A program made the position numbers and the translations under genes. Of a stretch of 64,000 nucleotides of DNA, positions 42,401 through 51,441 are shown in pieces; position 1 is the first letter of the stretch; every line of letters starts with the position of its first letter. Source of the stretch: Planctomycetota bacterium (GTDB lineage Bacteria > Planctomycetota > UBA1135 > GCA-002686595); NCBI GenBank assembly GCA_016714045.1, contig JADJNY010000006.1, positions 372,001 to 436,000 of the forward strand, in the 5' to 3' direction. The notes under the pieces are model-generated. The model was not told the origin of the DNA, did no database searches, and saw only the letters and a program-made list of their open reading frames with translations.

Positions 42401-44323
42401 GAGAGGAGCTCTCCCGTGGCCCGCGTCGCGAACTCGACGCGGCGGCGTTGCAGCGGCGCGATCGGCGTGTGCGTGGCCGGCGCAGCCAGTCCGAGCGCGT
42501 CGTCGAGCGAGTACCTCGGCCGCTCGTCGCCCAGGATCGCCTCGAGTTGCGTGGTCTCCGCCGCGGTGAGCTCACCCGCGGCGACGCGGTAGGCCGCGGC
42601 ACGTTCACGACACCACTCGCTCTGACGACGCGCCTCGTGCAAACGTCGCAAGAGCTCGAGCCCGCCCGCGCGCTGCTCCGCGCTGCGCGACGCGAGCAGG
42701 CGCGTCGTGCTCTCGCGCGCGCGATCGTCGTCGAGCGCGAAGAGGAGCTCGAGCACGCCGAGGCGCAGGTCGTCCGCCTTGCGTGTGAGCAGCGCCTCGC
42801 AGACGACTTCCTCGCCCGGCGCGAGCCGCTCCGCGCGCAGCGCTTCGAGTGCCTCCTTCCGCACGATGACGCCCGCATCGCCGAGGAATCGGAACAGGAT
42901 CGGGCGCGCCTCCCCCGCCGCGGCGCCGGACCGCTTGGGAATCGCGCGCGCGAGCGCCTCGCGTCCGGACACGTCGAAGGCGTCGAGGTACGGAACGAGG
43001 CGCGCGAACGGCCGGTCGCCGAGGCACTCGAGCAGGGCACGCGCCACGTGCGCGCGGTCGAGTTCGTGCACGCACCACGGCCACAGGAGCGCGGGCTCCT
43101 TCGTCGCGCGCGCGGGCCAGCGCGCGAGCTCGGCCTCGAGCCGCTCGAACAGGTCAGGGACCTCCGGCGTGCACGTGGAATCGTGGCGGAACATCAGGAC
43201 GGCGCGGTCGGCCACGCGCCGGTCCGGGTCGCCCAGGAACTCGGCGAGCAGCGCGTTCGCGATCGAGTGGCCGAGTTCGACCAGCAAGTAGGCCGTCGCG
43301 AACCGGACCTCGGCCTTCGCGTGCTTCACGAGCGGGCGCGCGAGCTCCACGACGCCGACGGCGTCCTCGAGCGCTTCGGCGAACAGCGCGAGGTAGACGC
43401 CCTCGGCGTCGTCGGACGCGAGCGCCGCGCGTCGTGCATTGGCGTCGGGGATCCAGCGCGAGAGGCGCTCCGCGATCCCGTGGACGTGCTTCCCCGCCTC
43501 GGAGTCCCAGCTCATGCCGAGCCACACGTCCGTCGCGCGCGCGACGGCGCTGAAGCGCGCGAGGCCGTGCTCGGCGACGAGGGGCGAGCAGGCGCCGGAA
43601 GCACTCGGGGTGCGCCTCGTCGACGGTCTCGAAGACGACCTGACGGAGGCCTTCCTCGCGCTGTGCGCGCAGGACGAGCTCCTCGAGGCACGCCCACGCC
43701 TCGGACCGCGACGACGTCGCGAGCGCGCGCACGACGTAGCGATCGAACACGGCGATCGCGTGGTCGCCGCGAGCGGCGGAGAGCAGGATCGCGAGCACCG
43801 CGTCGCCCTGCGCGCCGCCCGTGTCGACGACGGAGGCGAGCAGGCGCCCGATCGCGTGACAGCGCCAGGGGAACGGGAAGTGCCCGGTCCATGCCGCGAG
43901 CCACGCGGCGTCCTGCTCGTAGGGCGCGGCGACGTCGAGCAGGTCGAACAGCCAGTCGATGCGCTTCGGTGCGCTGAGCCGCGGACTGCGCGGAGCACGG
44001 AAGGCGCGGCGCGCATACGACGACTGGTAGGGCTGGCTCGCGAGGTCGCGCCACGCGCGCTCGGCCTCGCAGCCGTAGCGCGGGAAAAACGCGGTGAAGA
44101 GCCGCACGCGGTCCGCCTCGGACAGCGCGTCGATCGCGAGGCCGATGCGCAGGTCGCGCGCGTCGTCGCGCACGGAGAGCTCGCGGCGCCGGACGCGCAA
44201 GAGCTCGTCGGCGATCGGCGCGGCGGCGGCGGGGAGGCCCGCGGCGCGCCCGCGCAGCGCGGCGTCCACGTCGAGGACGGCGAACTCCGCGAGCCGCCGT
44301 TTCGCTTCGTCGGGCGGCAGCAC
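39445..44323 (-). CDS. DUF4132 giant protein (one frameshift)
   Basis: About 1625 residues, soluble, no signal peptide. The last ~600 residues hold the DUF4132 region (RSRRYAGHQVRPRQAMALLG, TRGWTWNAEEGARRVD) and the C-terminal block often split off as DUF7737 (GRYTLHLGSGVVHKLPGG, RVFLPFADDDPKTAEILSK, LARDHEIKDPTILEQIR). The N-terminal half is helical and repeat-like, resembling HEAT-type scaffolds. The GTG start abuts the stop of the 143-residue partner (TGAGTG). The frame breaks at 43581-43584, where GGGG on the plus strand should be GGG. Function unknown. Confidence 0.85.
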
Positions 44324-44755
44324 TCAGCCCCCGGCGAGCAGCGCGAGACGCACGAGGAGCAGACGGCTCTCCGCCTTCGGCCAGACCTGCGCGTCGAGCG
44401 CTTTTTGCTCGACGCCGTCGAGGAACACGAGGAAGAGCCCGTCCTCGAACGCCTGACACGCCGTCGCGACGGCCGCATCGGGCTCGACGATGACGCGCGG
44501 AACGTCGCTCTCGCCGGCCGCGACCTTCCCGCGCGCGACGCCGGCCGCGAGCTCCTTCCCGGTCAACGCGCGCAGCACGCTGCGCTCGGCCTGCCGCGCG
44601 TCGAACGCCGCAACCTCGTTCTGCACGACGCGCGCGAGCAACGCACGGAGGGTGATGCCGCTGGAGCCGCGCTCGACGTCGGGCGGGAGCGGCACCGAGA
44701 CGTCGGGGAAGAGCGGCTCCTTGCGACCCAGCGAGCGACCTTGGACGACGAGCAT
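44324..44755 (-). CDS. Small conserved partner of DUF4132 protein
   Basis: 143 residues, cytoplasmic. It begins MLVVQGRSLGRKEPLF, contains ITLRALLARVVQNEVAAF and a Glu/Arg-rich helix, and ends in VATACQAFEDGLFLVFLDG, then RLALLAGG. From memory, near-identical layouts sit directly upstream of DUF4132 genes in several phyla, so the two work together. TAGAGT lies six nt before the ATG, suggesting a leaderless message for the pair. No fold or activity is known to me. Confidence 0.82.
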   Translation of the reverse strand: MLVVQGRSLGRKEPLFPDVSVPLPPDVERGSSGITLRALLARVVQNEVAAFDARQAERSVLRALTGKELAAGVARGKVAAGESDVPRVIVEPDAAVATACQAFEDGLFLVFLDGVEQKALDAQVWPKAESRLLLVRLALLAGG

Positions 44756-44761
44756 GCGCCC

Positions 44762-44767
44762 ACTCTA
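44762..44767 (-). promoter_or_regulatory. -10-like box TAGAGT
   Basis: GCTAGAGT on the minus strand, six nt before the ATG at 44755. Leaderless spacing. Confidence 0.5.
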
Positions 44768-44794
44768 GCGGCGGACCTCGCGCGGCGGGAGCCG

Positions 44795-46201
44795 TCAGCG
44801 GTCGAGGCTCAAGCGCGCGAATCGGCCCGAAAACGTGAGCTCGGCCTTGCCGAAGCGCATCGGCGCGCGCTCCACGGCGCGAGTGAGGGCGAGCTCGAAC
44901 CCGATCGCGACCTTCGCCACCTCGAGCGGCGGCAGCACGACGCGGAACTGCGGTCCGACGCACGCGAGCGGCCGCATCAACGTCTCGGGCGCCTTCGGAC
45001 GGCCCGCGATCCACTCGGGCGCTTGGACTTGGTAGCCAAGGAGCTCGAATGTCCGGCTCGCGAGCGGACGCGCCGCGTCGTCGAGCGGCAGCACCACGGC
45101 CTTCACGTCGCCGAAGAGGGCCGAATCGCGCAGCTCCGTCTGCTTCGCGACCGACGCGTAGCGCGCGAGCACGTCGGCGCGGGCGAGGCTCGGCTCCTTC
45201 GGTGCGACCTCGGGGCGCCACGCCGCGAGGAAGCGCGCGTCGTACTGCAACGCGACGAGATCGACCTGCGTCGACGGGCGTCCGAGCCCGAGCAGGTCGA
45301 ACCACGGCACTTGTTTGCCCGCGAGCTCGCGCGTGTGCGCGTTCTTGGTCGCCGGCGTGCCCTGCGCGGCGAGCCGCTTCGACAGGACGTCGAGCCCGTC
45401 GGCGCGCTCGACGCCGAGCGCAATTCCCACCGCGCCGAAGTCGCGGCCGGTCCCGTCCACCGGCACGAACTCGAGGAACGTGCGCCGGCCGTACAAGAAG
45501 AGACCGCGCTGACCGAGCTCGGACTGGTCGAACGCGCGCTCCTCGGTGAACGCGAACTCCTCGCGCAGGAACTTCGACGTGGCGAGCGCATCGTACGTCG
45601 GCCGATCGACGACGACGTAGACGTGGTTCAGGAACACCGCCGGCGGCCGCGCCGCGCGCCACGCGTCGCCGAGCGTGCGCAGCTCCTTCCAGATCGGCGC
45701 GTCGGCCGGCTTCGGCGAGACGAGCCCCAGGAGCTCCGTTCCGCGCGCCGTGGCGTGCACGTCGAGCTCCAAGTCGAGCTCGAGCGCGCGTCCGTCCGTG
45801 AACGCGTCGAACGTCGACAAGTGGGCTCGGAAGCGATCCCCCGCGGGCGTGACGCGCGCGACGTGCTTCGCCCCGGCGTTCGCGAAGGCCTTGCCCTCCG
45901 CGACCGCGCGGTACAGGCCGCCGTAGTAGCTCCCGAGGAAGCGCTCCAATGCCGGCGCGTCGAGGGGCGCGTCGTCCTCGAACGACAGCGCCATCGCGTA
46001 GGAGAAGTAGCCGGGCGCGGCCGTGTCGAACATGCCCGGCGCGAAGCTCAGGTCCTCGACGCCGTTCCACGCGATCTCCGGCGCGAAGCCCGGCGGCAAG
46101 GCGAGACGCTCGTACGTCCAACCTTCGGGGACGGGGAGGAGGCGCGCCGGGTCCTGGGGAGCGAGGAGCGCGAAGAGGGCGAGACACGCGGCGAAGCTCA
46201 T
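44795..46201 (-). CDS. Exported DUF5829-like protein
   Basis: 468 residues with a short signal peptide (MSFAACLALFALLAPQ). The central part has LNHVYVVVDRPTYDALATSKFLREEFA and GLFLYGRRTFLEFV, which fit my memory of DUF5829, a family distantly like VOC/glyoxalase proteins. The first ~170 residues form a separate domain of unknown type and the C-terminus is beta-rich. GGAGG sits close to the ATG at 46201. No pathway can be assigned. It lies behind a 303-bp spacer from the divergent MBL-fold gene. Confidence 0.75.
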   Translation of the reverse strand: MSFAACLALFALLAPQDPARLLPVPEGWTYERLALPPGFAPEIAWNGVEDLSFAPGMFDTAAPGYFSYAMALSFEDDAPLDAPALERFLGSYYGGLYRAVAEGKAFANAGAKHVARVTPAGDRFRAHLSTFDAFTDGRALELDLELDVHATARGTELLGLVSPKPADAPIWKELRTLGDAWRAARPPAVFLNHVYVVVDRPTYDALATSKFLREEFAFTEERAFDQSELGQRGLFLYGRRTFLEFVPVDGTGRDFGAVGIALGVERADGLDVLSKRLAAQGTPATKNAHTRELAGKQVPWFDLLGLGRPSTQVDLVALQYDARFLAAWRPEVAPKEPSLARADVLARYASVAKQTELRDSALFGDVKAVVLPLDDAARPLASRTFELLGYQVQAPEWIAGRPKAPETLMRPLACVGPQFRVVLPPLEVAKVAIGFELALTRAVERAPMRFGKAELTFSGRFARLSLDR

Positions 46202-46504
46202 GGTCCTCCGAAGGAACGCGCCGGCGCGGCGAAGCGCAAGGAGGAAGTCGTCGCCGCCCCACGGGATCGCGGCCTCCGTGCTGCCGCGGGACGACCGCGA
46301 CCGCACCCTCCTCGTTCCGACGCCACTCGGGCCGTTCGGCCCCCCATGTCGCGGGCGTCGCGAGCGCCGAGCCTGATTTCCTCGAAACTTGATTGGGCGG
46401 ACATCTTTCCGCCAGGCGCGCGAGGCCTCATCCTGCGGCACAGCGCGCGCTCGTGCCGTCACGAGCGCGTCCCCCCGGGTTCTTTCGCTCATCGAGGAGC
46501 ATCC
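46202..46504. other. 303-bp divergent intergenic region
   Basis: Between the DUF5829-like gene and the MBL-fold gene. It holds an inverted repeat GGCGGA-CATCTT-TCCGCC at 46396-46413 and a perfect 10-bp hairpin at 46446-46469. No gene. Confidence 0.7.
46446..46469 (+). other. 10-bp perfect hairpin upstream of the MBL-fold gene
   Basis: CGCGCTCGTG, loop CCGT, CACGAGCGCG, ending 35 nt before the ATG at 46505. Possibly a 5'-UTR structure or operator. GAGGAG 5 nt before the ATG is the Shine-Dalgarno. Confidence 0.45.
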
Positions 46505-48403
46505 ATGCTTCGTTCCTTCATCGGGGCCGGTTTCGGCCTCGCGAGCGCACTCGCCGTGTCCGTGACGAGCGCCGCGCAGCAGTTGGAGATCCACTACGTC
46601 AACGTCGGCTGGGGCGGGTCCGTGCTCGTGCGCGGCCCCGACGGCACGACCGTCCTGCTCGAGGCCGGCGACACCGGCAAGGGCAGCGCGCAGGTCGTCC
46701 CCTACCTGCAGTCGATCGGCATCCCTCCGGCGACGGGCCTCGACTACACGATCGTCGGGCACCAGCACTGCGACCACGTCGGCGGCCTTGACAAGGTGAT
46801 CCAGGCCGGCTACGACGTCCACGTCGAGAACTTCTACAACGGCTCGAGCACGACCTCGACCTGTGTGACGCAGTGGAACTCGTCGGCGGGCGGCACCACC
46901 GCGGGAGCGCCGGTCGCGCTGCCCGTCGGCTTCGTGATCCAGCTCGGCAACGGCGCCACGATGACGTGCGTCGCGCGCAACGGGTCGATCCTCGGCGGCA
47001 GCAGCGTTGCCGTCAGCGACGAGAACGACCGCTCGCTCGCGGTCCTCGTCCAGTACGGCGGTTTCGACTGGATCTGGGCCAGCGACCTCGGCGGCGGCCA
47101 GGGCGACTCCGCGTGCACGGGCCGCACCACGTCGCAGACCGACGTCGAGACGAAGGTCCTCCAGGCGATCCTCCCGGGCGGCGCGGCGCCGCTCGTGAGC
47201 GCGAACGGGATCGACGTGCTCCACGTGAACCACCACGGCAGCGAGAGCAGCACGAACACGAACTGGATGAACCTGTCGCGGCCGAGCGTGGCGGTCATAT
47301 CCACCGGCGCGGGCCAGTCCGCGACGTTCCAACTCCCTCGCATCGACGTCGTCGAGCACGTCCTGCTCGCGCAGTCGACGGCGTGCGTCACGGCGCCGGC
47401 CGCGCTCGTGCTCCAGACGGAGGAGGGCTCGCCGGTCGGCTCGCTCACGAGCAAGGCCGGCTTCTGCGTCGGCGACATCCTGATCACGACGAACGGCGTG
47501 AGCACCTTCACCGTGAGCGCGAACGGCCAGGTCAACCAGGGGCCGAACGAAGTCGCGCTGGCAGGCCTTCCCCAGACCATTCCGCTCGACGGCGGCGGTG
47601 CGCCGCCCGACACGACGCCACCCGCGATCCCGACGGGTCTCGTCGCGACGGGCGCGAGCGCGCGGGTCAACCTGACTTGGAACGCGAACGGGGAGAGCGA
47701 CCTAGCGGGCTACGACCTCCATCGCGCGACGGTCTCCGGCGGTCCGTACACGAAGCTGAACGCGAACGTGCTCCTGACGCCGAGCTACTCCGACACCGCC
47801 GTCACGGTCGGCACCACGTACTACTACGTCGTCACGGCGAAGGACACGGCGGGCAACTCGTCCGCGTCGAGCGCCCAGGCGAGCGCCGCCCCCACGGCGC
47901 CCACCACGCTGCCGTGGATCAACGAGTTCCACTACGACAACAACGGGACCGACACGAACGAGTTCGTCGAGATCGCCGGCCCCGCGGGGACGAGCCTCAC
48001 CGGCTGGAAGCTCATCGGCTACAACGGCGGTGATGGAGCGCAGTACGCGACGGTGAACCTCTCGGGGTCGATCACCGCGCAGCAGAACGGCTTCGGCACG
48101 CGCAGCTTCTCCTTCGCTGGCCTGCAGAACGGCTCGCCCGACGGGATCGCGCTCGTCAACGCATCGAACGTCGTCGTGCAGTTCCTCGGCTACGAAGGCA
48201 GCTTCACCGCGACGAACGGCCCGGCCGTCGGCTTGGTGGCGACGAACCTCCCGGTCTCGGAGACGTCGACGACGCCCACGGGGCGCTCGCTGCGGCTCAC
48301 GGGCTCCGGTTGCCGCTACTCGGACTTCGCCTGGCAGGCGCCGGCGACGTCGTCCGCGGGCAGCGTGAACTCGGGACAGACGTTCCTGGGCACGTGCCCC
48401 TGA
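46505..48403 (+). CDS. Secreted MBL-fold (ComEC-type) protein with FN3 and lamin-tail-like domains
   Basis: 632 residues. A signal peptide ends TSAAQ. Residues ~25-320 form a metallo-beta-lactamase domain of the ComEC type: VGHQHCDHVGGLD supplies the HxHxDH metal site and HVNHHGSESS another ligand region. Residues ~365-465 are an FN3 module (PPAIPTGLVATG, TTYYYVVTAKDTAGN). The rest (WINEFHYDNNGTDTNEFVEIAGP, GWKLIGYNG) is a lamin-tail-like domain. The layout suggests a secreted or surface phosphodiesterase/nuclease-like hydrolase. The substrate is unknown. Confidence 0.88.
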   Translation: MLRSFIGAGFGLASALAVSVTSAAQQLEIHYVNVGWGGSVLVRGPDGTTVLLEAGDTGKGSAQVVPYLQSIGIPPATGLDYTIVGHQHCDHVGGLDKVIQAGYDVHVENFYNGSSTTSTCVTQWNSSAGGTTAGAPVALPVGFVIQLGNGATMTCVARNGSILGGSSVAVSDENDRSLAVLVQYGGFDWIWASDLGGGQGDSACTGRTTSQTDVETKVLQAILPGGAAPLVSANGIDVLHVNHHGSESSTNTNWMNLSRPSVAVISTGAGQSATFQLPRIDVVEHVLLAQSTACVTAPAALVLQTEEGSPVGSLTSKAGFCVGDILITTNGVSTFTVSANGQVNQGPNEVALAGLPQTIPLDGGGAPPDTTPPAIPTGLVATGASARVNLTWNANGESDLAGYDLHRATVSGGPYTKLNANVLLTPSYSDTAVTVGTTYYYVVTAKDTAGNSSASSAQASAAPTAPTTLPWINEFHYDNNGTDTNEFVEIAGPAGTSLTGWKLIGYNGGDGAQYATVNLSGSITAQQNGFGTRSFSFAGLQNGSPDGIALVNASNVVVQFLGYEGSFTATNGPAVGLVATNLPVSETSTTPTGRSLRLTGSGCRYSDFAWQAPATSSAGSVNSGQTFLGTCP

Positions 48404-48425
48404 CCGCGACGGACGTTCCTGATCC

Positions 48426-48463
48426 CCGCGGCCGCGCGCTCGGAACCGAGCGCGCGGCCGCGG
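48426..48463 (+). terminator. Perfect 18-bp GC hairpin
   Basis: Arms 48426-48443 and 48446-48463 with an AA loop, 23 nt after the MBL-fold stop codon, followed by TTCGTTCC. Terminator-like without a long T tract. Arms resemble those at 5112-5145. Confidence 0.65.
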
Positions 48464-48521
48464 TTCGTTCCGGACGCGCCGCGTGGGTCGAACGAGCGCC
48501 GAAGCGCGCCCCCGGGGACCG

Positions 48522-49061
48522 TCAGCGTCGCAGGAGCGCCGGCTTGCGAGCGCGTGCGTCACGCCGCGGGCGCACGGCGACCGTGCGCGCCCACTCGACG
48601 CTCTCGAACGCGCTGCGCACGCGCGCCAGCACGCCCGCGGCGTCGCGCAACTCGCGCTCGGAGACGCCGAGCGGGAAGCGCGCGAGGATGGCGGCTTCGC
48701 GCTCCTCCATCGCGCGGACGTAGGTCCGCCCGCGCGCGACGAGCGCCACGAGCCCCGAGCGGCGGTGCGCGGGGTTCGGGACGATCTCGACGAGCCGCTC
48801 GTCGACGAGGCCGTTCACGACGGTCTGCAGGTGCTGACGCGAGACGCCGCGCGTCCGCGCGAGGGCCGGCACGGTCTGCGGACCGAGGCGCGCCAGGCTC
48901 TGCAGCACGCCCCGCCGGACGGCCGAGGCCTCGCCCTGGCCGTGGACCTGCTCCGCCACGAGCTTAAGCCGGTGGAACAGGGCGCGCGTCTCGCCCACCA
49001 GGTGCTCGAACGCGCGTTCCTCGGGTCGATTGCGGCGTTGGTTCGTGATCATGACAGGCAT
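48522..49061 (-). CDS. MarR-family transcriptional regulator
   Basis: 179 residues. The winged HTH is in the middle: RRGVLQSLARLGPQTVPALARTRGVSRQHLQTVVNGLVDERLVEIVPNP, seen here as successive helices, with the wing RRSGLVALVARG. The C-terminal helix gives the dimer interface; the last ~20 residues are basic. A 19-bp palindrome overlaps its start codon, and TTGACA lies about 20 nt upstream of it, pointing to autorepression. It is divergent from the Na+/H+ antiporter gene 83 bp away, which may be its target. Confidence 0.88.
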   Translation of the reverse strand: MPVMITNQRRNRPEERAFEHLVGETRALFHRLKLVAEQVHGQGEASAVRRGVLQSLARLGPQTVPALARTRGVSRQHLQTVVNGLVDERLVEIVPNPAHRRSGLVALVARGRTYVRAMEEREAAILARFPLGVSERELRDAAGVLARVRSAFESVEWARTVAVRPRRDARARKPALLRR

Positions 49062-49069
49062 GTTGTCAT
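49051..49069. promoter_or_regulatory. Palindromic MarR operator over the start codon
   Basis: ATGACA and TGTCAT flank a 7-bp centre, overlapping the ATG at 49061. TTGACA (minus strand, 49083-49088) is a possible -35. A binding site here would block the marR gene and could also affect the divergent antiporter. Confidence 0.6.
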
Positions 49070-49129
49070 CCTGCCAAGTCGACTGTCAATGCTCGCCGAG
49101 GCGGTGTTCCCCCGGCGGCTCGCGGAAGG

Positions 49130-49135
49130 TAGAAC
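49130..49135 (+). promoter_or_regulatory. -10-like box TAGAAC
   Basis: Nine nt before the TTG start at 49145 of the antiporter gene. Confidence 0.4.
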
Positions 49136-49144
49136 CTCACCCGC

Positions 49145-50740
49145 TTGCCGCCCTTCCTGCCGCTCCTGATCGTCCTGCTCGCCGTGATCGCGCTGACGGG
49201 CGCCATCGCGCGCCGCGTGTCCGCGCCGCTCCCCGTGCTGCTGGCGCTCGCCGGTTTCGCGCTCGCGGCGCTGCCGGGCGTCCCGCGCGTCCCCCTCGAT
49301 CCGAGCCTGATCCTCGTCCTGTTCCTGCCTCCGCTCCTCTACGCGGACGCGTTCAACACGTCTTGGGTCGACTTCAAGCGCTGGCTGCGGCCGATCCTGA
49401 TGCTCGCGATCGGCCTCGTGGGCTTCACGATCCTCACGGTGGGCCTCGTCGCGCACGCGCTGATCCCCGGGCTGCCGTGGGCGGCGTGCTTCACGCTCGG
49501 CGCGATCGTGTCGCCGACGGACACGGTCGCGGTGCAGGCCGTCCTCGAGCGCTTGCGCATCCCGCGGCGCATGACGGCCGTGCTCGGCGGTGAGAGCCTG
49601 GTCAACGACGCGACGGGCCTCGTCGGCGTGCAGATCGGCGTCGCCGTGCTCCTGAGCGGCGCGTTCCAGGCGAGCGAGGTCGTCTCGCGCTTCCTCTGGG
49701 TCGCGGGCGGAGGCATCGTCGTCGGGCTCACGGCTGGCGTGCTGTTCTGGCAACTCAACCGCCTCGTGTGCGAGACGAAGGCGCTCTTCGTGCTCTCGGT
49801 GCTCGCCCCGTACCTCGCGCTCGTCACCGCGGAGCACCTCCACACGTCCGGCGTCCTCGCCGTCGTCACGGCGGGCTTCGTCGTGTCGTGGCGCATCGAC
49901 GTGATCCCGCCCGCGGCGCGCGTCGACCTGTACGCGGCGTGGGAGCTCGTCGTCTACGTGCTCAACGCACTTTGCTTCGTCTTCATCGGGCTCGAGACGC
50001 CGTCCGTGCTCGCCGACATCGGCGTCGCGAAGGACGAAGGCCTGATCCCCGCGGGCCTCGCCGTGACCGCGACGGTCGTCCTCTCACGCCTCTTGTGGAT
50101 CTTTCCGGGCGCGTACGTGCCGCTCCGCCTGTCGCCGAGGCTCCGAGCGCGCGAAGGCGGCTACCCGCCCGCGCGGAGCGTGCTCGTCGTCGGCTGGTGC
50201 GGCGTGCGCGGCGTCGTGTCGCTCGCGGCGGCGCTCTCGCTGCCGCTCGCGCTCGAAGACGGCACGCCGTTCCCGGGCCGCAACGAGATCCTCTTCTGCA
50301 CGCTGTGCGTGATCCTCGGCACGCTCGTGGCGCAGGGACTCACGCTGCTCCCGCTCATCCGCCGCCTGGGCATCCGGGAGGACGAGGATGGTGACGCGGA
50401 CGTGCGCGCCGCGCGCGAGGCCCTGCTCGCGGCCGGCATCCGACGCCTCGACGCGTATTGCACGGAGACGAGTTGCCCCATCGCGGTGCACCACTGGCGC
50501 GAGCTGATGAACGACGAGCTCGCGACGCTGCGGGAGGCGGACGACGAGGCGCGACGGCTCGCGAGCACACGCCTTTCGATCAGCACGGACGTGCGCAAGG
50601 AGGTCGTCTTCGCGCAGACGAACGAGCTCGTGCGCCTGCGCGACGCCGGAACGATCAACGACCGGACGTACCTCGACCTGCAGCTCGAGCTCGACCGTCA
50701 GCGCGTGGGGCTCGGGGGCGTCGAGGCCGTCCCCGGTTGA
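49145..50740 (+). CDS. CPA1-family Na+/H+ antiporter
   Basis: 531 residues, about 12 helices and a ~120-residue cytoplasmic tail. CPA1 marks: LFLPPLLYADAFN, LGAIVSPTDTVAVQAVLERL, GESLVNDATGLVGV (the Asn-Asp ion site), GWCGVRGVVSLAAALSLP. The tail is helical and charged. The start is TTG at 49145 with no Shine-Dalgarno but a TAGAAC box nine nt before it. Exchanges Na+ (or K+) for H+ at the inner membrane. Probably controlled by the divergent MarR regulator. A second, unrelated antiporter (nhaA) is at 26242. Confidence 0.93.
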   Translation: MPPFLPLLIVLLAVIALTGAIARRVSAPLPVLLALAGFALAALPGVPRVPLDPSLILVLFLPPLLYADAFNTSWVDFKRWLRPILMLAIGLVGFTILTVGLVAHALIPGLPWAACFTLGAIVSPTDTVAVQAVLERLRIPRRMTAVLGGESLVNDATGLVGVQIGVAVLLSGAFQASEVVSRFLWVAGGGIVVGLTAGVLFWQLNRLVCETKALFVLSVLAPYLALVTAEHLHTSGVLAVVTAGFVVSWRIDVIPPAARVDLYAAWELVVYVLNALCFVFIGLETPSVLADIGVAKDEGLIPAGLAVTATVVLSRLLWIFPGAYVPLRLSPRLRAREGGYPPARSVLVVGWCGVRGVVSLAAALSLPLALEDGTPFPGRNEILFCTLCVILGTLVAQGLTLLPLIRRLGIREDEDGDADVRAAREALLAAGIRRLDAYCTETSCPIAVHHWRELMNDELATLREADDEARRLASTRLSISTDVRKEVVFAQTNELVRLRDAGTINDRTYLDLQLELDRQRVGLGGVEAVPG

Positions 50741-50770
50741 CGGCGACCGGGCGCGCGCGGCTCCAGCGCG

Positions 50771-51316
50771 TCATCCTCGCCGCGCGAGCTCGGCGCGCAC
50801 GGCCTGGATGCACTCCGTGAGCGAGAGGCGCGACGTGTCGAGCCGCAGCGCGACGCCCGGGATCGGCTCCGACGCAGCCTCGAGCTCGAGCCAGCGATCG
50901 AACGTGCGATCGCGCGCCGGGTGCGAGCCGGAGCGCAGGTCGAGCTCGAGCCGCTCGCGCACAGCTTCGCGCGACGCGACGCACTCGACGAGGACGAGCT
51001 CGGCGCCGATGCGGTCCGCGAGCGCGTGGAGCTCCGCGACCTGGTACGCGCGCGAGTACGTCCGCCCGTCGAGGATCACGAGCGGTGCTCCGCCGCCGCG
51101 CGCGAGCTCCTCCACCGCCTGGTAGAGCAGGCGCACGACGAAGTCGTCCTGCTCGCGCGTGTACGCGACGTGGTGCGGGCCGAACAACGCGTCGCGCACA
51201 CGGTCCTTGTCGAAGAGCGGCGCCCGCGTCTGGGTCGCGAGCTCGCGCGCGATGGTGCTCTTGCCCGTGGCGGGCAGGCCGGCGAGCGCGAGGAGGACGA
51301 GACGCGGAGAAGGCAT
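50771..51316 (-). CDS. AAA-type P-loop kinase
   Basis: 181 residues. The P-loop is GLPATGKST at residues 13-21; VILDGRTYSRAYQ is a Walker-B-like strand, followed by an Arg-rich lid (RERLELDLRSGSHPARDRTFDRW) as in the AAA_33/zeta-toxin and chloramphenicol-phosphotransferase-like group. It probably phosphorylates a small molecule with ATP. Free-standing; nothing nearby indicates the substrate. TAGAGT lies 31 nt before the ATG. Confidence 0.85.
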   Translation of the reverse strand: MPSPRLVLLALAGLPATGKSTIARELATQTRAPLFDKDRVRDALFGPHHVAYTREQDDFVVRLLYQAVEELARGGGAPLVILDGRTYSRAYQVAELHALADRIGAELVLVECVASREAVRERLELDLRSGSHPARDRTFDRWLELEAASEPIPGVALRLDTSRLSLTECIQAVRAELARRG

Positions 51317-51441
51317 CGAGGTCGTGTCGATCGGACGGGATCGAGCACTCTATCCGGCGGTTCGAGCCCGTCCGCGCGGAATCCTGGCGACGCCCAGGTC
51401 TCGGCGGTCGCCTTGGGTCCCGGGCGGGCCGGTCCTCCCCA

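Noticed and set aside
39280..43977. Very long open frames on the strand opposite the DUF4132, DUF885 and MCP genes, for example 39280-43977 and 5146-8034 on the plus strand
   Set aside because: They are Arg/Glu/Val/Leu-rich translations of high-GC codon patterns antisense to well-recognised domains, with no family signal of their own.
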